Counted from the stretch's first letter, positions 45,390-55,868 are shown. The stretch: 64,000 nt of DNA from Marinomonas piezotolerans (GCF_003362755.1 NZ_QKRA01000010.1:1-64000), one strand, 5' to 3'. Notes: a model not told the origin generated them from the sequence alone. Program-made: numbers and translations.

Positions 45390-45429
45390 GGGTTCAGTTG
45401 TATTGGTTTAGTTTTGAGTGGCTAAACGA

Positions 45430-47493
45430 TTACAGGTCTTTACATAAACGAAGTGCATCGTACATCGCAGCGTGTGTATTACGTTGCGATACGCAATCAC
45501 CCAAACGCCACAAGATCATGCCATCGCCACTTTCTGAAAGAATTGGCTGAGGTTTGATATCAAACAACGCTTCAACATCAAGTTGGCCTTTGTTGCGAGA
45601 TTCTTCTTTCAGTTCGTAATACAGCTCTTCATTCGGGCGCGTGCCGTTTTCAATTACAACTTGATCGACAACACGCTCTTCATGCTGACCTGTGTACTCG
45701 TTTTCCAGTACCGCCACTAGGTTGTCACCTTCACGGTAGACCTTCTCTAGTAGAAAATCAGAAGTCATCACAACTTCTTTTTCGTACAGTGAACGGTAGT
45801 AAGTTGGGAACGTCGTACCACCAATGCCTACACCAGGTTTGATATCGTCAGTAACGATCTCAACTAACGACCCTTTGGACGCCAAGTAGTCAGCAGCAGA
45901 CAAACCTGAGAATTCACAAATCGTATCGTAGATCAATACGTTTTTACCTGGCTCTACCTTACCATTGAGGATATCCCAGCTTGATACACATAAGCCCTCT
46001 TCCGCACCCCAAGCAGGATTCTGTTCCATGTATGGACGACCACCGGTAGCCATAACACAAACATCTGGTTGCAAGTCACGGATCATTTGCGCATCGGCTG
46101 TCACACCAGTACGAACATCGACGCCTAGACGATCAAGTTCCATGACCAACCAACGAGTAATACCCGCGATTTGGTCACGCTGAGGCGCTTTCGCAGCAAT
46201 GGTAATTTGACCACCCAACTCATCTGCACGCTCTAGTAACGTTACTTTATGGCCACGCTCTGCAGCAACGCGTGCTGCTTCCATACCACCAGGGCCACCG
46301 CCAACAACCACCACGTTACGGATAGGTCCGTCAGTCTTCTCAATAATGTGTGGGAGCCCCATATACTCACGAGACGTTGCCGCGTTCTGGATACATAAAA
46401 CATCCAACCCTTGGTACTGACGGTCAATACAGTAGTTTGCACCCACACATTGGCGGATCTGATCAACTTGATCCATTTTAATTTTAGCAATGAAGTGTGG
46501 ATCGGCGATGTGAGCACGAGTCATCCCTACAAAATCGACATAACCTGCCTCAACGATACGTTTTGCTTGGTTAGGATCTTTGATGTTCTGAGCGTGAATA
46601 ACCGGAACACTGACAACTTCTTTGATACCTGCGGCTAGGTGCAAGAAAGGCTCAGGTGGGTAACTCATGTTTGGAATAACGTTCGCAAGCGTGTTGTGCG
46701 TATCACAACCAGACCCCACAACACCGAAGTAATCGATCAGACCTGTGTCATCGTAGTACTTCGCAATCTGCTTCATGTCGTCGTGGTTTAGACCGTCTGG
46801 GTGGAACTCGTCACCCGTAATACGCATACCAACTACAAAGTCAGGGCCCACTTCGGCACGTACTGCTTTCGCGACTTCAAGACCGAATTTCATACGGCCT
46901 TCAAATGTGCCGCCCCATTCGTCAGTACGTTTGTTTACACGTGGTGACCAGAATTGGTCGATCATGTGTTGGTGCACTGCCGACAGCTCAACACCATCTA
47001 GACCGCCCTCTTTCGCACGGCGGGCAGCTTGTGCGAAATCGCCAATGACGCGCCAGATTTCTTCCACTTCGATTGTCTTACACGTCGCGCGGTGAACAGG
47101 CTCACGAATACCAGATGGAGACATTAGGTTAGGCCAGTTTTCACCGTCCCAACGCGAGCGACGCCCCATATGAGAAATTTGAATCATAATCTTGCCGCCG
47201 TGCTTATGCACCGCGTCCGCTAGATTCTGGAAGTGTGGGATGATTCGATCTGTTGAAAGATTGACAGAGCTCCACCAGCTTTGCGGGCTATCGATGGAGA
47301 CAACACTTGACCCACCACAGATACACAAACCACAGCCGCCTTTTGCTTTTTCTTCGTAGTACTTCACGTAGCGGTCTGTCGTCATACCGCCATCCGTTGC
47401 GTAAACTTCAGCGTGAGCAGTACTCACAATACGGTTACGGATTGTTAATTTATTAATATTCAGAGGCTGAAACAGCGCATCAAACTGGGACAT
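45430..47493 (-). CDS. dgcA: Dimethylglycine demethylase subunit DgcA (TMADH-like)
   Basis: 687-residue flavoenzyme of the trimethylamine dehydrogenase / 2,4-dienoyl-CoA reductase family. The N-terminal OYE-type TIM barrel (1-340) binds FMN (QISHMGRRSRWDGEN, LSAVHQHMIDQFWSPRVNKRTDEWG). A cysteine cluster lies near 351-369, and the C-terminal double Rossmann domain has VVVGGGPGGMEAARVAAERGH. The cluster motif reads C-x5-C-x11-C: one of the four ligands expected from TMADH (C-x2-C-x2-C-x12-C) is alanine. It oxidises dimethylglycine to sarcosine with transfer of electrons to DgcB/ETF. It lies in the leftward operon between the DUF5943 gene and dgcB. Confidence 0.92.
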   Translation of the reverse strand: MSQFDALFQPLNINKLTIRNRIVSTAHAEVYATDGGMTTDRYVKYYEEKAKGGCGLCICGGSSVVSIDSPQSWWSSVNLSTDRIIPHFQNLADAVHKHGGKIMIQISHMGRRSRWDGENWPNLMSPSGIREPVHRATCKTIEVEEIWRVIGDFAQAARRAKEGGLDGVELSAVHQHMIDQFWSPRVNKRTDEWGGTFEGRMKFGLEVAKAVRAEVGPDFVVGMRITGDEFHPDGLNHDDMKQIAKYYDDTGLIDYFGVVGSGCDTHNTLANVIPNMSYPPEPFLHLAAGIKEVVSVPVIHAQNIKDPNQAKRIVEAGYVDFVGMTRAHIADPHFIAKIKMDQVDQIRQCVGANYCIDRQYQGLDVLCIQNAATSREYMGLPHIIEKTDGPIRNVVVVGGGPGGMEAARVAAERGHKVTLLERADELGGQITIAAKAPQRDQIAGITRWLVMELDRLGVDVRTGVTADAQMIRDLQPDVCVMATGGRPYMEQNPAWGAEEGLCVSSWDILNGKVEPGKNVLIYDTICEFSGLSAADYLASKGSLVEIVTDDIKPGVGIGGTTFPTYYRSLYEKEVVMTSDFLLEKVYREGDNLVAVLENEYTGQHEERVVDQVVIENGTRPNEELYYELKEESRNKGQLDVEALFDIKPQPILSESGDGMILWRLGDCVSQRNTHAAMYDALRLCKDL

Positions 47494-47538
47494 AGTGGAA
47501 CCCCGCCTTTTCTAAAACGATAAACAGATAATGGATAA

Positions 47539-48090
47539 TTAAAGCGGCGTTACTTCGAAGTAACCCACATCACAACCTTCTTCGGCCGCGCACTGTGTTT
47601 GCTCTGCTTTGGTTCGTACAGCCAAACCTTGAGCTTCTGCAATTTGATCAAGCGCCCCAGCAAACCAACCCGTAAACATGTAATCGACTTTACGGTTAAC
47701 TTTTTTGCCGTGAATTTTTTCGTAATGGTAAACAAACGCTGAGTTCTCTAAGCGGACTTTTGCAGTACCTTTTTCGATATCTAGCTCTTCTGTGATAAAT
47801 AGCCCCCAACCACGCTGAGAAAGACGCTTAAGGTAATGATGCCAAACATCAGCGCCGGAAATACCGTGGCACTCTGCTTCTTGCTCACACCAGAAGTAAG
47901 CTGATTTATAGCCTGCTTTGTACAAAATTCCAGCGTAACGCTCTGCACCAATTTCGTCTTCAATTCCCATATGGTTGTTAACGAAAAAGTGACGAGGGAC
48001 ATAAAGCATTGGCAACGCATCCGTTGTCCAAACACCAGTTTGATCATCTACTTCGATTGGCATTTCTGGCGCATGTACACCCATTTTCAC
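47539..48090 (-). CDS. DUF5943 / V4R-like protein of the dimethylglycine locus
   Basis: 183 residues. The family is typically placed before dgcA in glycine betaine catabolic loci; I recall it as DUF5943, resembling 4-vinyl-reductase (V4R) small-molecule binding domains. Visible features: YVPRHFFVNNHMGIEDEIG, a GYKSAYFWCEQEAE stretch, HHYLKRLSQRGWGLF and a terminal cysteine-bearing segment (QTQCAAEEGCDVGYFEV) typical of V4R folds that bind metal or ligand through Cys. Biochemical function is unknown. A perfect hairpin (48157-48178) lies upstream, between it and the dipeptidase gene. Confidence 0.75.
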   Translation of the reverse strand: MKMGVHAPEMPIEVDDQTGVWTTDALPMLYVPRHFFVNNHMGIEDEIGAERYAGILYKAGYKSAYFWCEQEAECHGISGADVWHHYLKRLSQRGWGLFITEELDIEKGTAKVRLENSAFVYHYEKIHGKKVNRKVDYMFTGWFAGALDQIAEAQGLAVRTKAEQTQCAAEEGCDVGYFEVTPL

Positions 48091-48156
48091 ACCTCAAATA
48101 TCTTGCTGTGACGCTTTGCGTCGAGATTATCCAGATTTAGGTAAAGACACTAAGGC

Positions 48157-48178
48157 CAGCGGAGAGTCGCATCCGCTG
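48157..48178 (-). other. Hairpin between dipeptidase and DUF5943 genes
   Basis: CAGCGGA / TCCGCTG perfect 7-bp stem with an 8-base loop, extendable by two G-C pairs across a mismatch. There is no T run; likely an mRNA processing or attenuation element inside the operon. Confidence 0.5.
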
Positions 48179-48229
48179 ACCTAGGTCCCCCCACCACAGG
48201 TCTTAAAATTCTTAGAAACAATGTGGAGG

Positions 48230-49207
48230 CTATTCGCCCCATACTTCGCGTAGCAGATTCACCCAGTTTTCACCCATGATTTTGCAAACTTGACGTTCAC
48301 TAAAACCATGACGCAACAAGGCTTCTGTTAAATTAGGGAACTCACCGACAGTACGAATGCCTTTCGGGTTGATAATTTCACCAAAGCGCGTCAAGCGTCG
48401 CGCATAACCTTTGTCATGCGTTAGATATTCGAAAAAGTCTTGACCATGGCCTTGGGTAAAGTCAGTACCGATACCAATGGCATCTTCACCAACGATGTTA
48501 TAGATGTATTGAATCGCTTCGACGTAATCATCAACCGTTGCGTTAACACCTGCACGCAAGAAAGGGGTAAACATTGTCACGCCTACAAAGCCACCGTTGT
48601 CCGCTATAAATTTCAGCTCTTCATCCGAACGATTACGCGGGTGCTCTTTTAGGCCTGACGGCAAGCAATGCGAGTAAGCTACTGGCTTTTTAGATTCGAT
48701 AATGACTTCTTTAGCAGTATTCGGTCCGACATGAGATAAGTCACACAAAACACCGACACGGTTCATTTCAGCAACGATTTCTCGGCCAAAGCCAGACAAA
48801 CCACCGTCTCGTTCATAACAACCTGTACCGACCAAGTTTTGCGTGTTGTAACACATTTGCACGATGCCGACGCCCAAGTCTTTGAACACTTGCACATAGC
48901 CAATTTGATCTTCAAATGCGTGGGCATTCTGGAAGCCCATCATGACGCCAGTTTTACCTTCCTCCTTTGCACGAAGAATATCTTTAGTTGTATAAACTTT
49001 CGTCAACAAGTCGCTATTAGCTTCAATCAGTTGATTCATTTCTACAACATTGCGAACGGTACCTTCGAAGTTTTCCCAGAAAGAAACGGTACAGTTTGCT
49101 GCCGTCAACTTGCCTTTGGCCATATCTTCGAATAGTTCACGATTCCATTTCGCACAGATCAAACCATCGATCACTATTGCTTGGTCGTGTAATTCCGCTG
49201 CGTTCAT
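48230..49207 (-). CDS. Membrane-dipeptidase-like (peptidase M19) enzyme
   Basis: 325-residue renal-dipeptidase-family metalloenzyme with TIM-barrel fold. Family features: AIVIDGLICAKW (first strand, although the usual His-x-Asp is altered here to D-x-L), GVMMGFQNAHAFEDQIGYV, LSHVGPNTAKEVI, PVAYSHCLPSGLKEHPRN with the metal His, GGFVGVTMF, and GIGTDFTQGHG. There is no signal peptide, so it is cytoplasmic. It is the first gene of the dimethylglycine operon and a homologue sits at the same place in Pseudomonas. The true substrate is probably not a dipeptide. Confidence 0.87.
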   Translation of the reverse strand: MNAAELHDQAIVIDGLICAKWNRELFEDMAKGKLTAANCTVSFWENFEGTVRNVVEMNQLIEANSDLLTKVYTTKDILRAKEEGKTGVMMGFQNAHAFEDQIGYVQVFKDLGVGIVQMCYNTQNLVGTGCYERDGGLSGFGREIVAEMNRVGVLCDLSHVGPNTAKEVIIESKKPVAYSHCLPSGLKEHPRNRSDEELKFIADNGGFVGVTMFTPFLRAGVNATVDDYVEAIQYIYNIVGEDAIGIGTDFTQGHGQDFFEYLTHDKGYARRLTRFGEIINPKGIRTVGEFPNLTEALLRHGFSERQVCKIMGENWVNLLREVWGE

Positions 49208-49370
49208 TTTAGTATCCTTCGTACAGGTTCTGACAGGAAGGGAGATACCCCTTTAATGAACCCAGTTTAGGGCTAAGGGGTAAAGAGTTAGAGGCTGGAA
49301 ACGACTTCCGAATTACCAAAACCGACCACATTTACGACATGTCCGTGGCGTTATTCTGAAAACCATCCGA
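49208..49370. promoter_or_regulatory. Probable promoter region of the dimethylglycine operon
   Basis: The non-coding gap upstream of the dipeptidase gene must contain the operon promoter, with the chemoreceptor terminator at its far end. The motif CGACATGTC (49337-49345) is a short palindrome-like element; its meaning is unknown. Confidence 0.4.
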
Positions 49371-49400
49371 TAAAAAAATAGGAGCCTAAGGCTCCTATTG
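49371..49400 (-). terminator. Terminator of the chemoreceptor gene
   Basis: Minus strand ATAGGAGCC-TTA-GGCTCCTAT followed by TTTTTT. Confidence 0.9.
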
Positions 49401-49423
49401 AAAATACGACGATATTATGAGGA

Positions 49424-51025
49424 TTAGACTCGGTAGCCCGACACCAAAACACTGAGACTTTGCGCTTGTTCGCCCACCTGATGACTGGCTTGATTCGACT
49501 GCTCCGCATTGGCAGATGTTGCAATCGCTTCATCGCGAATCAAGCGAATGCGCTGATCAATATTTTCAGCGACGGCCGCCTGCTGCTCCATTGCCGTCGC
49601 AATTTCGGTTGCTTTCGCCGACATGCCTCCAATCGCTTGGGACACTTTAGCAAGCGCTTCCGTCGCGGCTTGGGACTTCACTACAGTCTCTTCTGCTTGG
49701 GTTTTACTCTCACCCATGACCGACACCGCGCTGTGAGCCCCTTCTTGCAACTGTGTGATCATATCTTGGATCTGTTCAGTCGATTCTTGGGTCCGTTGTG
49801 CCAGTGTCCGCACTTCATCAGCGACCACCGCAAAACCACGCCCTTGCTCCCCTGCACGAGCCGCCTCAATTGCGGCGTTAAGTGCCAACAAGTTGGTTTG
49901 ATCGGCAATATCTCGAATGACATCAAGAATCGAACCTACGCTAGCGGTTTTAGCTTCTAGCTCCTGCAGCGCCGACGCAGCGCGCTCAACACCGTTTGCA
50001 AGGCTGCCAATGGAGCGCGCATTATCTTCGACAATCACTTCTACTTCTTTAGTGTACCGATCAGATTCTTTTGCAACAGTAGCGGTTTCATCCGCACCTT
50101 CAGCAACGTAACGAATAGTACCCTGCATCTCCTCAACTGCGCTGGCGATACCCTGGGTTTCGGCCTGTAACCCTTCCATTCCCTTTCGTGTTTGAGTAGA
50201 AGCCTGCAGCATCTGCTCTCCAACACTCGACATCGAAGTGGATTGGGTTTGTACGGTGCGTATTAATTCATTGAGGTTGCCGATAAACTGATTAAAACTC
50301 TTAGCGACATCTGCAAGTTCGTCATTACCTTTTTCGTCTAGACGTACCGTCAAGTCGCGAGCTCCAGCGGCGATATCATGTAGAGAAGCTTCCAGTTTAC
50401 GCAGATCTGGTAACGTTTTTTGGCGCAGTAGCAAAATCACACCAATGATTAAACAAGCGGATACTAAGCTGCTAATCAACGACACTTTTTCTGCCTTCAG
50501 AATATAAGCGACGGCCATCTCTGAACTTTCTTCAAGGCGCACATTGATTTCTTTCACAACCTTTTCTAGAGAATCAGACAGCTCGATTGATGCTTCATCT
50601 AACCCTCCAGCACCTTTCATCAAACGGTTTCCAGCTTCAGTGCCTTGTTCTATGTATGCAATCGCCATTGTGTAGCCAGAGTCATACAAACTGTCTAACG
50701 ACTTTTTCAATGAAACGACTTCGTCTGAGTATTCAGGCAGGATAACAGCTAAACGATCCAAACTTTCTTTGGCTCCTACTAAGCTTTCTTGTGCTTCGCC
50801 CAAAGCATCGTCACCACGCGTTGCTCCCATATCCGTAAGAAACTGCTGCACTTGAACTGTATAGTAACGTGCGTCTTTCATGGCCCCCATCGCATTGGCC
50901 AATTGCACTTCTCGCTCGATGGCATGCTCATTTTGTTTCAACCCATAGGTACTGATAGTAAACAGCCCTATCAAAGCGACCACTACTGCTAATATCCCGA
51001 GCGAAAATAACCTGTTTATCGTCAT
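49424..51025 (-). CDS. Methyl-accepting chemotaxis protein
   Basis: 533-residue transmembrane chemoreceptor. TM1 is at about 7-26, a helical periplasmic sensor (28-177, four-helix-bundle type, with repeated Leu/Ala heptads) follows, TM2 is at about 178-198, then HAMP (about 200-255) and the long signalling hairpin. The tip reads [34 protein letters not shown], the kinase-contact consensus. No CheR pentapeptide tail is visible (ends [10 protein letters not shown]). It lies upstream of and co-directional with the betaine catabolic operon but is separated by a terminator. A link to betaine or choline chemotaxis is conjecture from position; canonical choline receptors use dCache sensors, which this is not. 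Confidence 0.93.
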   Translation of the reverse strand: MTINRLFSLGILAVVVALIGLFTISTYGLKQNEHAIEREVQLANAMGAMKDARYYTVQVQQFLTDMGATRGDDALGEAQESLVGAKESLDRLAVILPEYSDEVVSLKKSLDSLYDSGYTMAIAYIEQGTEAGNRLMKGAGGLDEASIELSDSLEKVVKEINVRLEESSEMAVAYILKAEKVSLISSLVSACLIIGVILLLRQKTLPDLRKLEASLHDIAAGARDLTVRLDEKGNDELADVAKSFNQFIGNLNELIRTVQTQSTSMSSVGEQMLQASTQTRKGMEGLQAETQGIASAVEEMQGTIRYVAEGADETATVAKESDRYTKEVEVIVEDNARSIGSLANGVERAASALQELEAKTASVGSILDVIRDIADQTNLLALNAAIEAARAGEQGRGFAVVADEVRTLAQRTQESTEQIQDMITQLQEGAHSAVSVMGESKTQAEETVVKSQAATEALAKVSQAIGGMSAKATEIATAMEQQAAVAENIDQRIRLIRDEAIATSANAEQSNQASHQVGEQAQSLSVLVSGYRV

Positions 51026-51066
51026 GTACAGCCTCTTACTATTCTTTTTTAAGGAATGAATACTAA

Positions 51067-52602
<1,536 letters not shown>

Positions 52603-52631
52603 CTCGAAACCTCTCGGATAATTCGCTAAAT

Positions 52632-52661
52632 TAAAAGAGCCGTTTTTACGGCTCTTTTTTG
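52632..52661 (+). terminator. Terminator of purB
   Basis: AAAAGAGCCGT-TTTT-ACGGCTCTTTTTT. The next gene starts just 13 bases after it. Confidence 0.9.
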
Positions 52662-52673
52662 TGATGAGATGAA

Positions 52674-53873
52674 ATGATGAACATCGATACGCCTATTTCA
52701 ATTCTTGCTGGCATGAGCCTGCGCACATTTATCACTGAATACTGGCAAAAAAAACCGCTGCTCATTCGAGGCGGAGCGAAAGATATTGACCTCCCAATCA
52801 CGGCCGATGAGCTGGCGGGGTTAGCCATGGAAGAGGAAGTGGAATCCCGCATCGTGATGGAGCATGGAGACACGCCATGGCAACTCCTGCAAGGCCCTTT
52901 TAGCGAAGAGGACTTTGCCCAGCTTCCCGAAAAAGACTGGACACTACTCGTTCAGGCCTGTGACCACTGGGTACCGGAAGTACAAGCTCTACGAGAGCGC
53001 TTTAACTTTTTACCTAGCTGGCGTGTTGACGATATTATGATCAGCTACGCGACAGAGGGTGGAAGTGTCGGCCCTCACTATGATCAGTACGACGTCTTTC
53101 TTATCCAAATGGCGGGGCAACGTCGCTGGCAAGTCTTAGCACCTGAGCAATTTACCGACACGCCACTGAATGATGTGTCCCTTCATATCCTTGACCAGTT
53201 TGATGTCGACCCAGAGCAAGACTGGGTATTAGAACCTGGCGATATTCTCTATCTTCCCCCTAACTTTGCGCATAATGGACGGTCACTGGATAACGACTGC
53301 ATGACCTTCTCCGTCGGTTTTCGAGCCCCATCGGTACAAGCCGCGCTACGAGGACTGTCTGACAAGCTATGCGAAGACGTCGACGAAAAAAATCGCTTTG
53401 CTGCGCCAGAGCCTATTGAGCGTGAACACCATGCTCAAATTCTGCCAAGCGATATAGAACATTTAAAACAGAAGATAACAGCACTGCTTGATAACCCAGA
53501 GCTATTAGCTAACTGGCTTGGTGAAACAATGAGTGAAGCCAAATATCCAGAATATACTGCTCAGTTAAATGATGACGAGCTGAATGACTGTTTTAGTCAG
53601 GCACTTAAAGGCGATACATTTATTCGCCCTGGAGATGCTCGTATTTGCTATTACACCAGTGAAGGCTCACCCAGCACTACTTTGCTATATTGTAATGGCG
53701 CAAAAATGACGATCGACGCAACACTGGTACCGTTTGTTGAAGCGATTTGTGACCAAGAAGAATTTGATTTTAGTGCGTTGGATTTAACACAACACTCTGA
53801 GTTACCCGATCTACTGCGTTTTTTATTACAACACCAAGCAATCGTCGCATTACCAGATGAGGAAGAGGAGTAA
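52674..53873 (+). CDS. roxA: Ribosomal protein uL16 arginine hydroxylase (RoxA/YcfD)
   Basis: 399-residue JmjC/cupin Fe(II)/2-oxoglutarate oxygenase; the E. coli homologue hydroxylates Arg81 of uL16. The iron facial triad is in GPHYDQYDVFLIQMAGQRRW (H-x-D) with the distal His in LPPNFAHNGRSL. N-terminal family feature: FITEYWQKKPLLIRGG. The C-terminal part includes the dimerisation and winged-helix domains. The start could be either of two adjacent ATGs (52674 or 52677). It follows the purB terminator closely and is followed by a GNAT gene nine bases on. Confidence 0.92.
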   Translation: MMNIDTPISILAGMSLRTFITEYWQKKPLLIRGGAKDIDLPITADELAGLAMEEEVESRIVMEHGDTPWQLLQGPFSEEDFAQLPEKDWTLLVQACDHWVPEVQALRERFNFLPSWRVDDIMISYATEGGSVGPHYDQYDVFLIQMAGQRRWQVLAPEQFTDTPLNDVSLHILDQFDVDPEQDWVLEPGDILYLPPNFAHNGRSLDNDCMTFSVGFRAPSVQAALRGLSDKLCEDVDEKNRFAAPEPIEREHHAQILPSDIEHLKQKITALLDNPELLANWLGETMSEAKYPEYTAQLNDDELNDCFSQALKGDTFIRPGDARICYYTSEGSPSTTLLYCNGAKMTIDATLVPFVEAICDQEEFDFSALDLTQHSELPDLLRFLLQHQAIVALPDEEEE

Positions 53874-53882
53874 CTAACATCT

Positions 53883-54299
53883 ATGAATATACTCACCTCT
53901 GACTGGCACAGCAGCCGAGCACAACTGACCTTTGTTCGCCGCCAAGTTTTTATCCTAGAACATGGCATCGACGAACAAGATGAATGGGATGATGAAGATG
54001 CCTCGGCAACACATTTCGTTGCCTTTGGTACCACAGCGGCGCCTCTAGGCGTATGTCGCTTAACTGAATCTGGTCAGATTGGTCGTCTTGCAGTCCTTCC
54101 AAATTACCGTCACCAGGGCTATGGCAAACTGTTACTTCGTAAAGCCTTGCAAGTGGCTCGTGAGATGGGGCTCAAAGAAGTATTCCTGCATGCCATGGTC
54201 GATGTTCAATTGTTTTATCAAGCGCATGACTTTGAAACAGATGGGTTAGTATTTATGGAAGCCGGAAAACCACACATCAAAATGGTTCGCAAGATATAG
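53883..54299 (+). CDS. GNAT-family N-acetyltransferase
   Basis: 138-residue single-domain acetyltransferase. The N-terminal strand/helix FVRRQVFILEHGIDEQDEWDDED is the ElaA/PhnO-like substrate part. The acetyl-CoA site is GRLAVLPNYRHQGYGKLLLRKAL with the canonical Q-x-x-G-x-G/A loop (RHQGYG), and the last strand pair is VQLFYQAHDFETDG. Substrate unknown. Its place directly after roxA suggests co-transcription. Convergent with fklB across a bidirectional terminator. Confidence 0.9.
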   Translation: MNILTSDWHSSRAQLTFVRRQVFILEHGIDEQDEWDDEDASATHFVAFGTTAAPLGVCRLTESGQIGRLAVLPNYRHQGYGKLLLRKALQVAREMGLKEVFLHAMVDVQLFYQAHDFETDGLVFMEAGKPHIKMVRKI

Positions 54300-54316
54300 C
54301 AATAGCTATTAAAACG

Positions 54317-54350
54317 AAAAAAGGAGCCTATGTATTCGGCTCCTTTTTTA
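54317..54350. terminator. Bidirectional terminator between GNAT gene and fklB
   Basis: AAAAAAGGAGCC-TATGTATTC-GGCTCCTTTTTT, with T runs on both strands. Confidence 0.92.
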
Positions 54351-54375
54351 TGTCAGATTGCAGCTTTAAAGTGAA

Positions 54376-54996
54376 TTAAAGAATTGCAATCAACTCGACA
54401 TCAAAGACTAATGTTGCATGAGGTGGGATCGCTGCGCCTGCGCCTTGAGCACCGTATGCCAGTTCAGAAGGAATGGCGAAACGATACTTCGCACCCTCTT
54501 TCATCAACTGAACACCTTCAGTCCAGCCCGCAATAACACCAGATAGAGGGAACTCAATTGGCTCACCACGTTGAATAGAGCTATCGAATACTTGGCCATC
54601 CGTTAAACGCCCTTCGTAATGAACGCGTACCGTTGAAGACGCAACAGGTGTGTTACCTGTACCTTCTTCTAATACTTCATACTGTAAGCCAGATTCTGTT
54701 ACTTGAACGCCTTCGCGAGCTTTGTTTTCTGCAAGGAACGCTTCCCCTGCGGCAACGGTTTCAGCGGCAGCAGCTTTTGATTTCGCTTCCATTTTCTCTT
54801 GCAATTCAGCAAACGCTGCTTCAAGTTCAGCGGCAGGAACCGCCATAGGCTGGCCATTCAAAGCATCTTGGATCGCCGCAAACAGGTGATCTAAAGACAG
54901 CTCACCTAGATCACTTCCACGTAATTGGTCACCAATTTGACGGCCAATACCGTATGCAATTTTTGCTTGGTTCGTCTCGAAGGACAATTCAGACAT
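54376..54996 (-). CDS. fklB: FKBP-type peptidyl-prolyl isomerase (FklB-like)
   Basis: 206 residues with no signal peptide, so probably cytoplasmic FklB/FKBP22 rather than the periplasmic FkpA/Mip. The N-terminal helical dimerisation domain (1-90; AKIAYGIGRQIGDQL, ALNGQPMAVPAAELEAAFAELQ) is followed by the isomerase domain (about 100-206). The isomerase motifs are VRVHYEGRLTDGQVFDSS, PLSGVIAGWTEGVQLM, KYRFAIPSELAYG and the terminal LVFDVELIAIL. Monocistronic. Confidence 0.94.
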   Translation of the reverse strand: MSELSFETNQAKIAYGIGRQIGDQLRGSDLGELSLDHLFAAIQDALNGQPMAVPAAELEAAFAELQEKMEAKSKAAAAETVAAGEAFLAENKAREGVQVTESGLQYEVLEEGTGNTPVASSTVRVHYEGRLTDGQVFDSSIQRGEPIEFPLSGVIAGWTEGVQLMKEGAKYRFAIPSELAYGAQGAGAAIPPHATLVFDVELIAIL

Positions 54997-55092
54997 AGTT
55001 TAATCTCTTTGTGTCATTAAAATTTAGGCGCGAAGAATATCATATTGAGCTCGTCATGCCGATAAGCTGTTGCATAAACTGTCCATCCATTT

Positions 55093-55254
55093 ATGTTTAA
55101 AGTTTTCACTCGCCACATCACACGATACCTGCAAAATTCTCTGTGGACTGATGTTGCTTTTGTCAGCGCTATTCTAAGCATTACCGCCATTGGCTTTATC
55201 GTCAGCCAACACGATACCGCTGACCTAATGAATACGATCCTTCAAAACCATTAA
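55093..55254 (+). CDS. Putative 53-residue single-pass membrane peptide
   Basis: An open frame of 53 codons starts MFKVFTRHITRYLQNSLW, followed by one hydrophobic segment (about 21-38, VAFVSAILSITAIGFIVS) and a polar tail ending QNH. The basic N-terminus and single helix resemble small stress-related membrane peptides. No good ribosome site is seen, and it lies in the 327-bp gap between divergent fklB and the universal stress gene. Coding status is uncertain; protein-like composition is the only support. Confidence 0.4.
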   Translation: MFKVFTRHITRYLQNSLWTDVAFVSAILSITAIGFIVSQHDTADLMNTILQNH

Positions 55255-55323
55255 TTGATACAGATCACAGCCAACCTAGTAACAAGGCGTAAACTAAAGC
55301 CATTAGCCCAAAGGAGAATTGAT

Positions 55324-55809
55324 ATGCTTCCAAAAATTAACACTATTTTATACGCTTGCGACTTAGAACCAAAAACTAACCAAGCGATGGAAATGGTCAT
55401 CAGTTTGGCGATTTCAAACCAAGCGAGCGTCGTGCTCATGCACGCTATGGAACCTGTCAGTTCACAGGCCGCCAATATGATCCACAACTATGTTTCTGAT
55501 GACGTTCTAAAACTGATGCGCAAAGATGCAATCGAAACAACTCATAAGCGCATGGAAGACTTACTACAGCAATTTAGCGACGCGCACCCCGATGACATGG
55601 CCAAACTTAAATCTGCGCCTACTATTGAAGTGGTCAACGGCATCGCTGCTGACGTAATTGAAAAAACAGCAGAAAAAACAAATGCCGATCTGATTGTCAT
55701 GAATAGCCGGACTCATAGCAAGATAGGACAAATGGTTATCGGCTCAACAGCAAACAAAGTGGTGCACCGCAGCCACATCCCAGTACTCGTAGTACCGATT
55801 TTGAAATAA
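55324..55809 (+). CDS. Universal stress protein (UspA family)
   Basis: 161 residues from ATG 55324, which has AAGGAG upstream; an in-frame extension to 55255 is rejected because it has no ribosome site and passes through the leader. Rossmann-like Usp fold: NTILYACDLEPKTNQAMEMVISLA, VVLMHAMEP and the nucleotide-binding C-terminal motif ADLIVMNSRTHSKIGQMVIGSTANKVVHRSHIPVLVV. The G-x2-G-x9-G-S/T pattern of ATP-binding Usps is only partly kept (KIGQMVIGSTANK). Monocistronic, followed by a terminator. Confidence 0.9.
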   Translation: MLPKINTILYACDLEPKTNQAMEMVISLAISNQASVVLMHAMEPVSSQAANMIHNYVSDDVLKLMRKDAIETTHKRMEDLLQQFSDAHPDDMAKLKSAPTIEVVNGIAADVIEKTAEKTNADLIVMNSRTHSKIGQMVIGSTANKVVHRSHIPVLVVPILK

Positions 55810-55827
55810 GTACTTTCCTGAGATAAC

Positions 55828-55868
55828 AAAGCACTAGAAATGAGAACTTAATGCGTTTCTAGTGCTTT
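55828..55868 (+). terminator. Terminator of the universal stress gene
   Basis: AAAGCACTAGAAA ... TTTCTAGTGCTTT, a 13-bp perfect stem with a 15-base loop. Confidence 0.8.

Noticed and set aside
49460-49960. 166-codon frame antisense to the chemoreceptor signalling domain
   Set aside because: Mirror of the conserved MCP coding sequence; Cys/Arg-rich and without family similarity.
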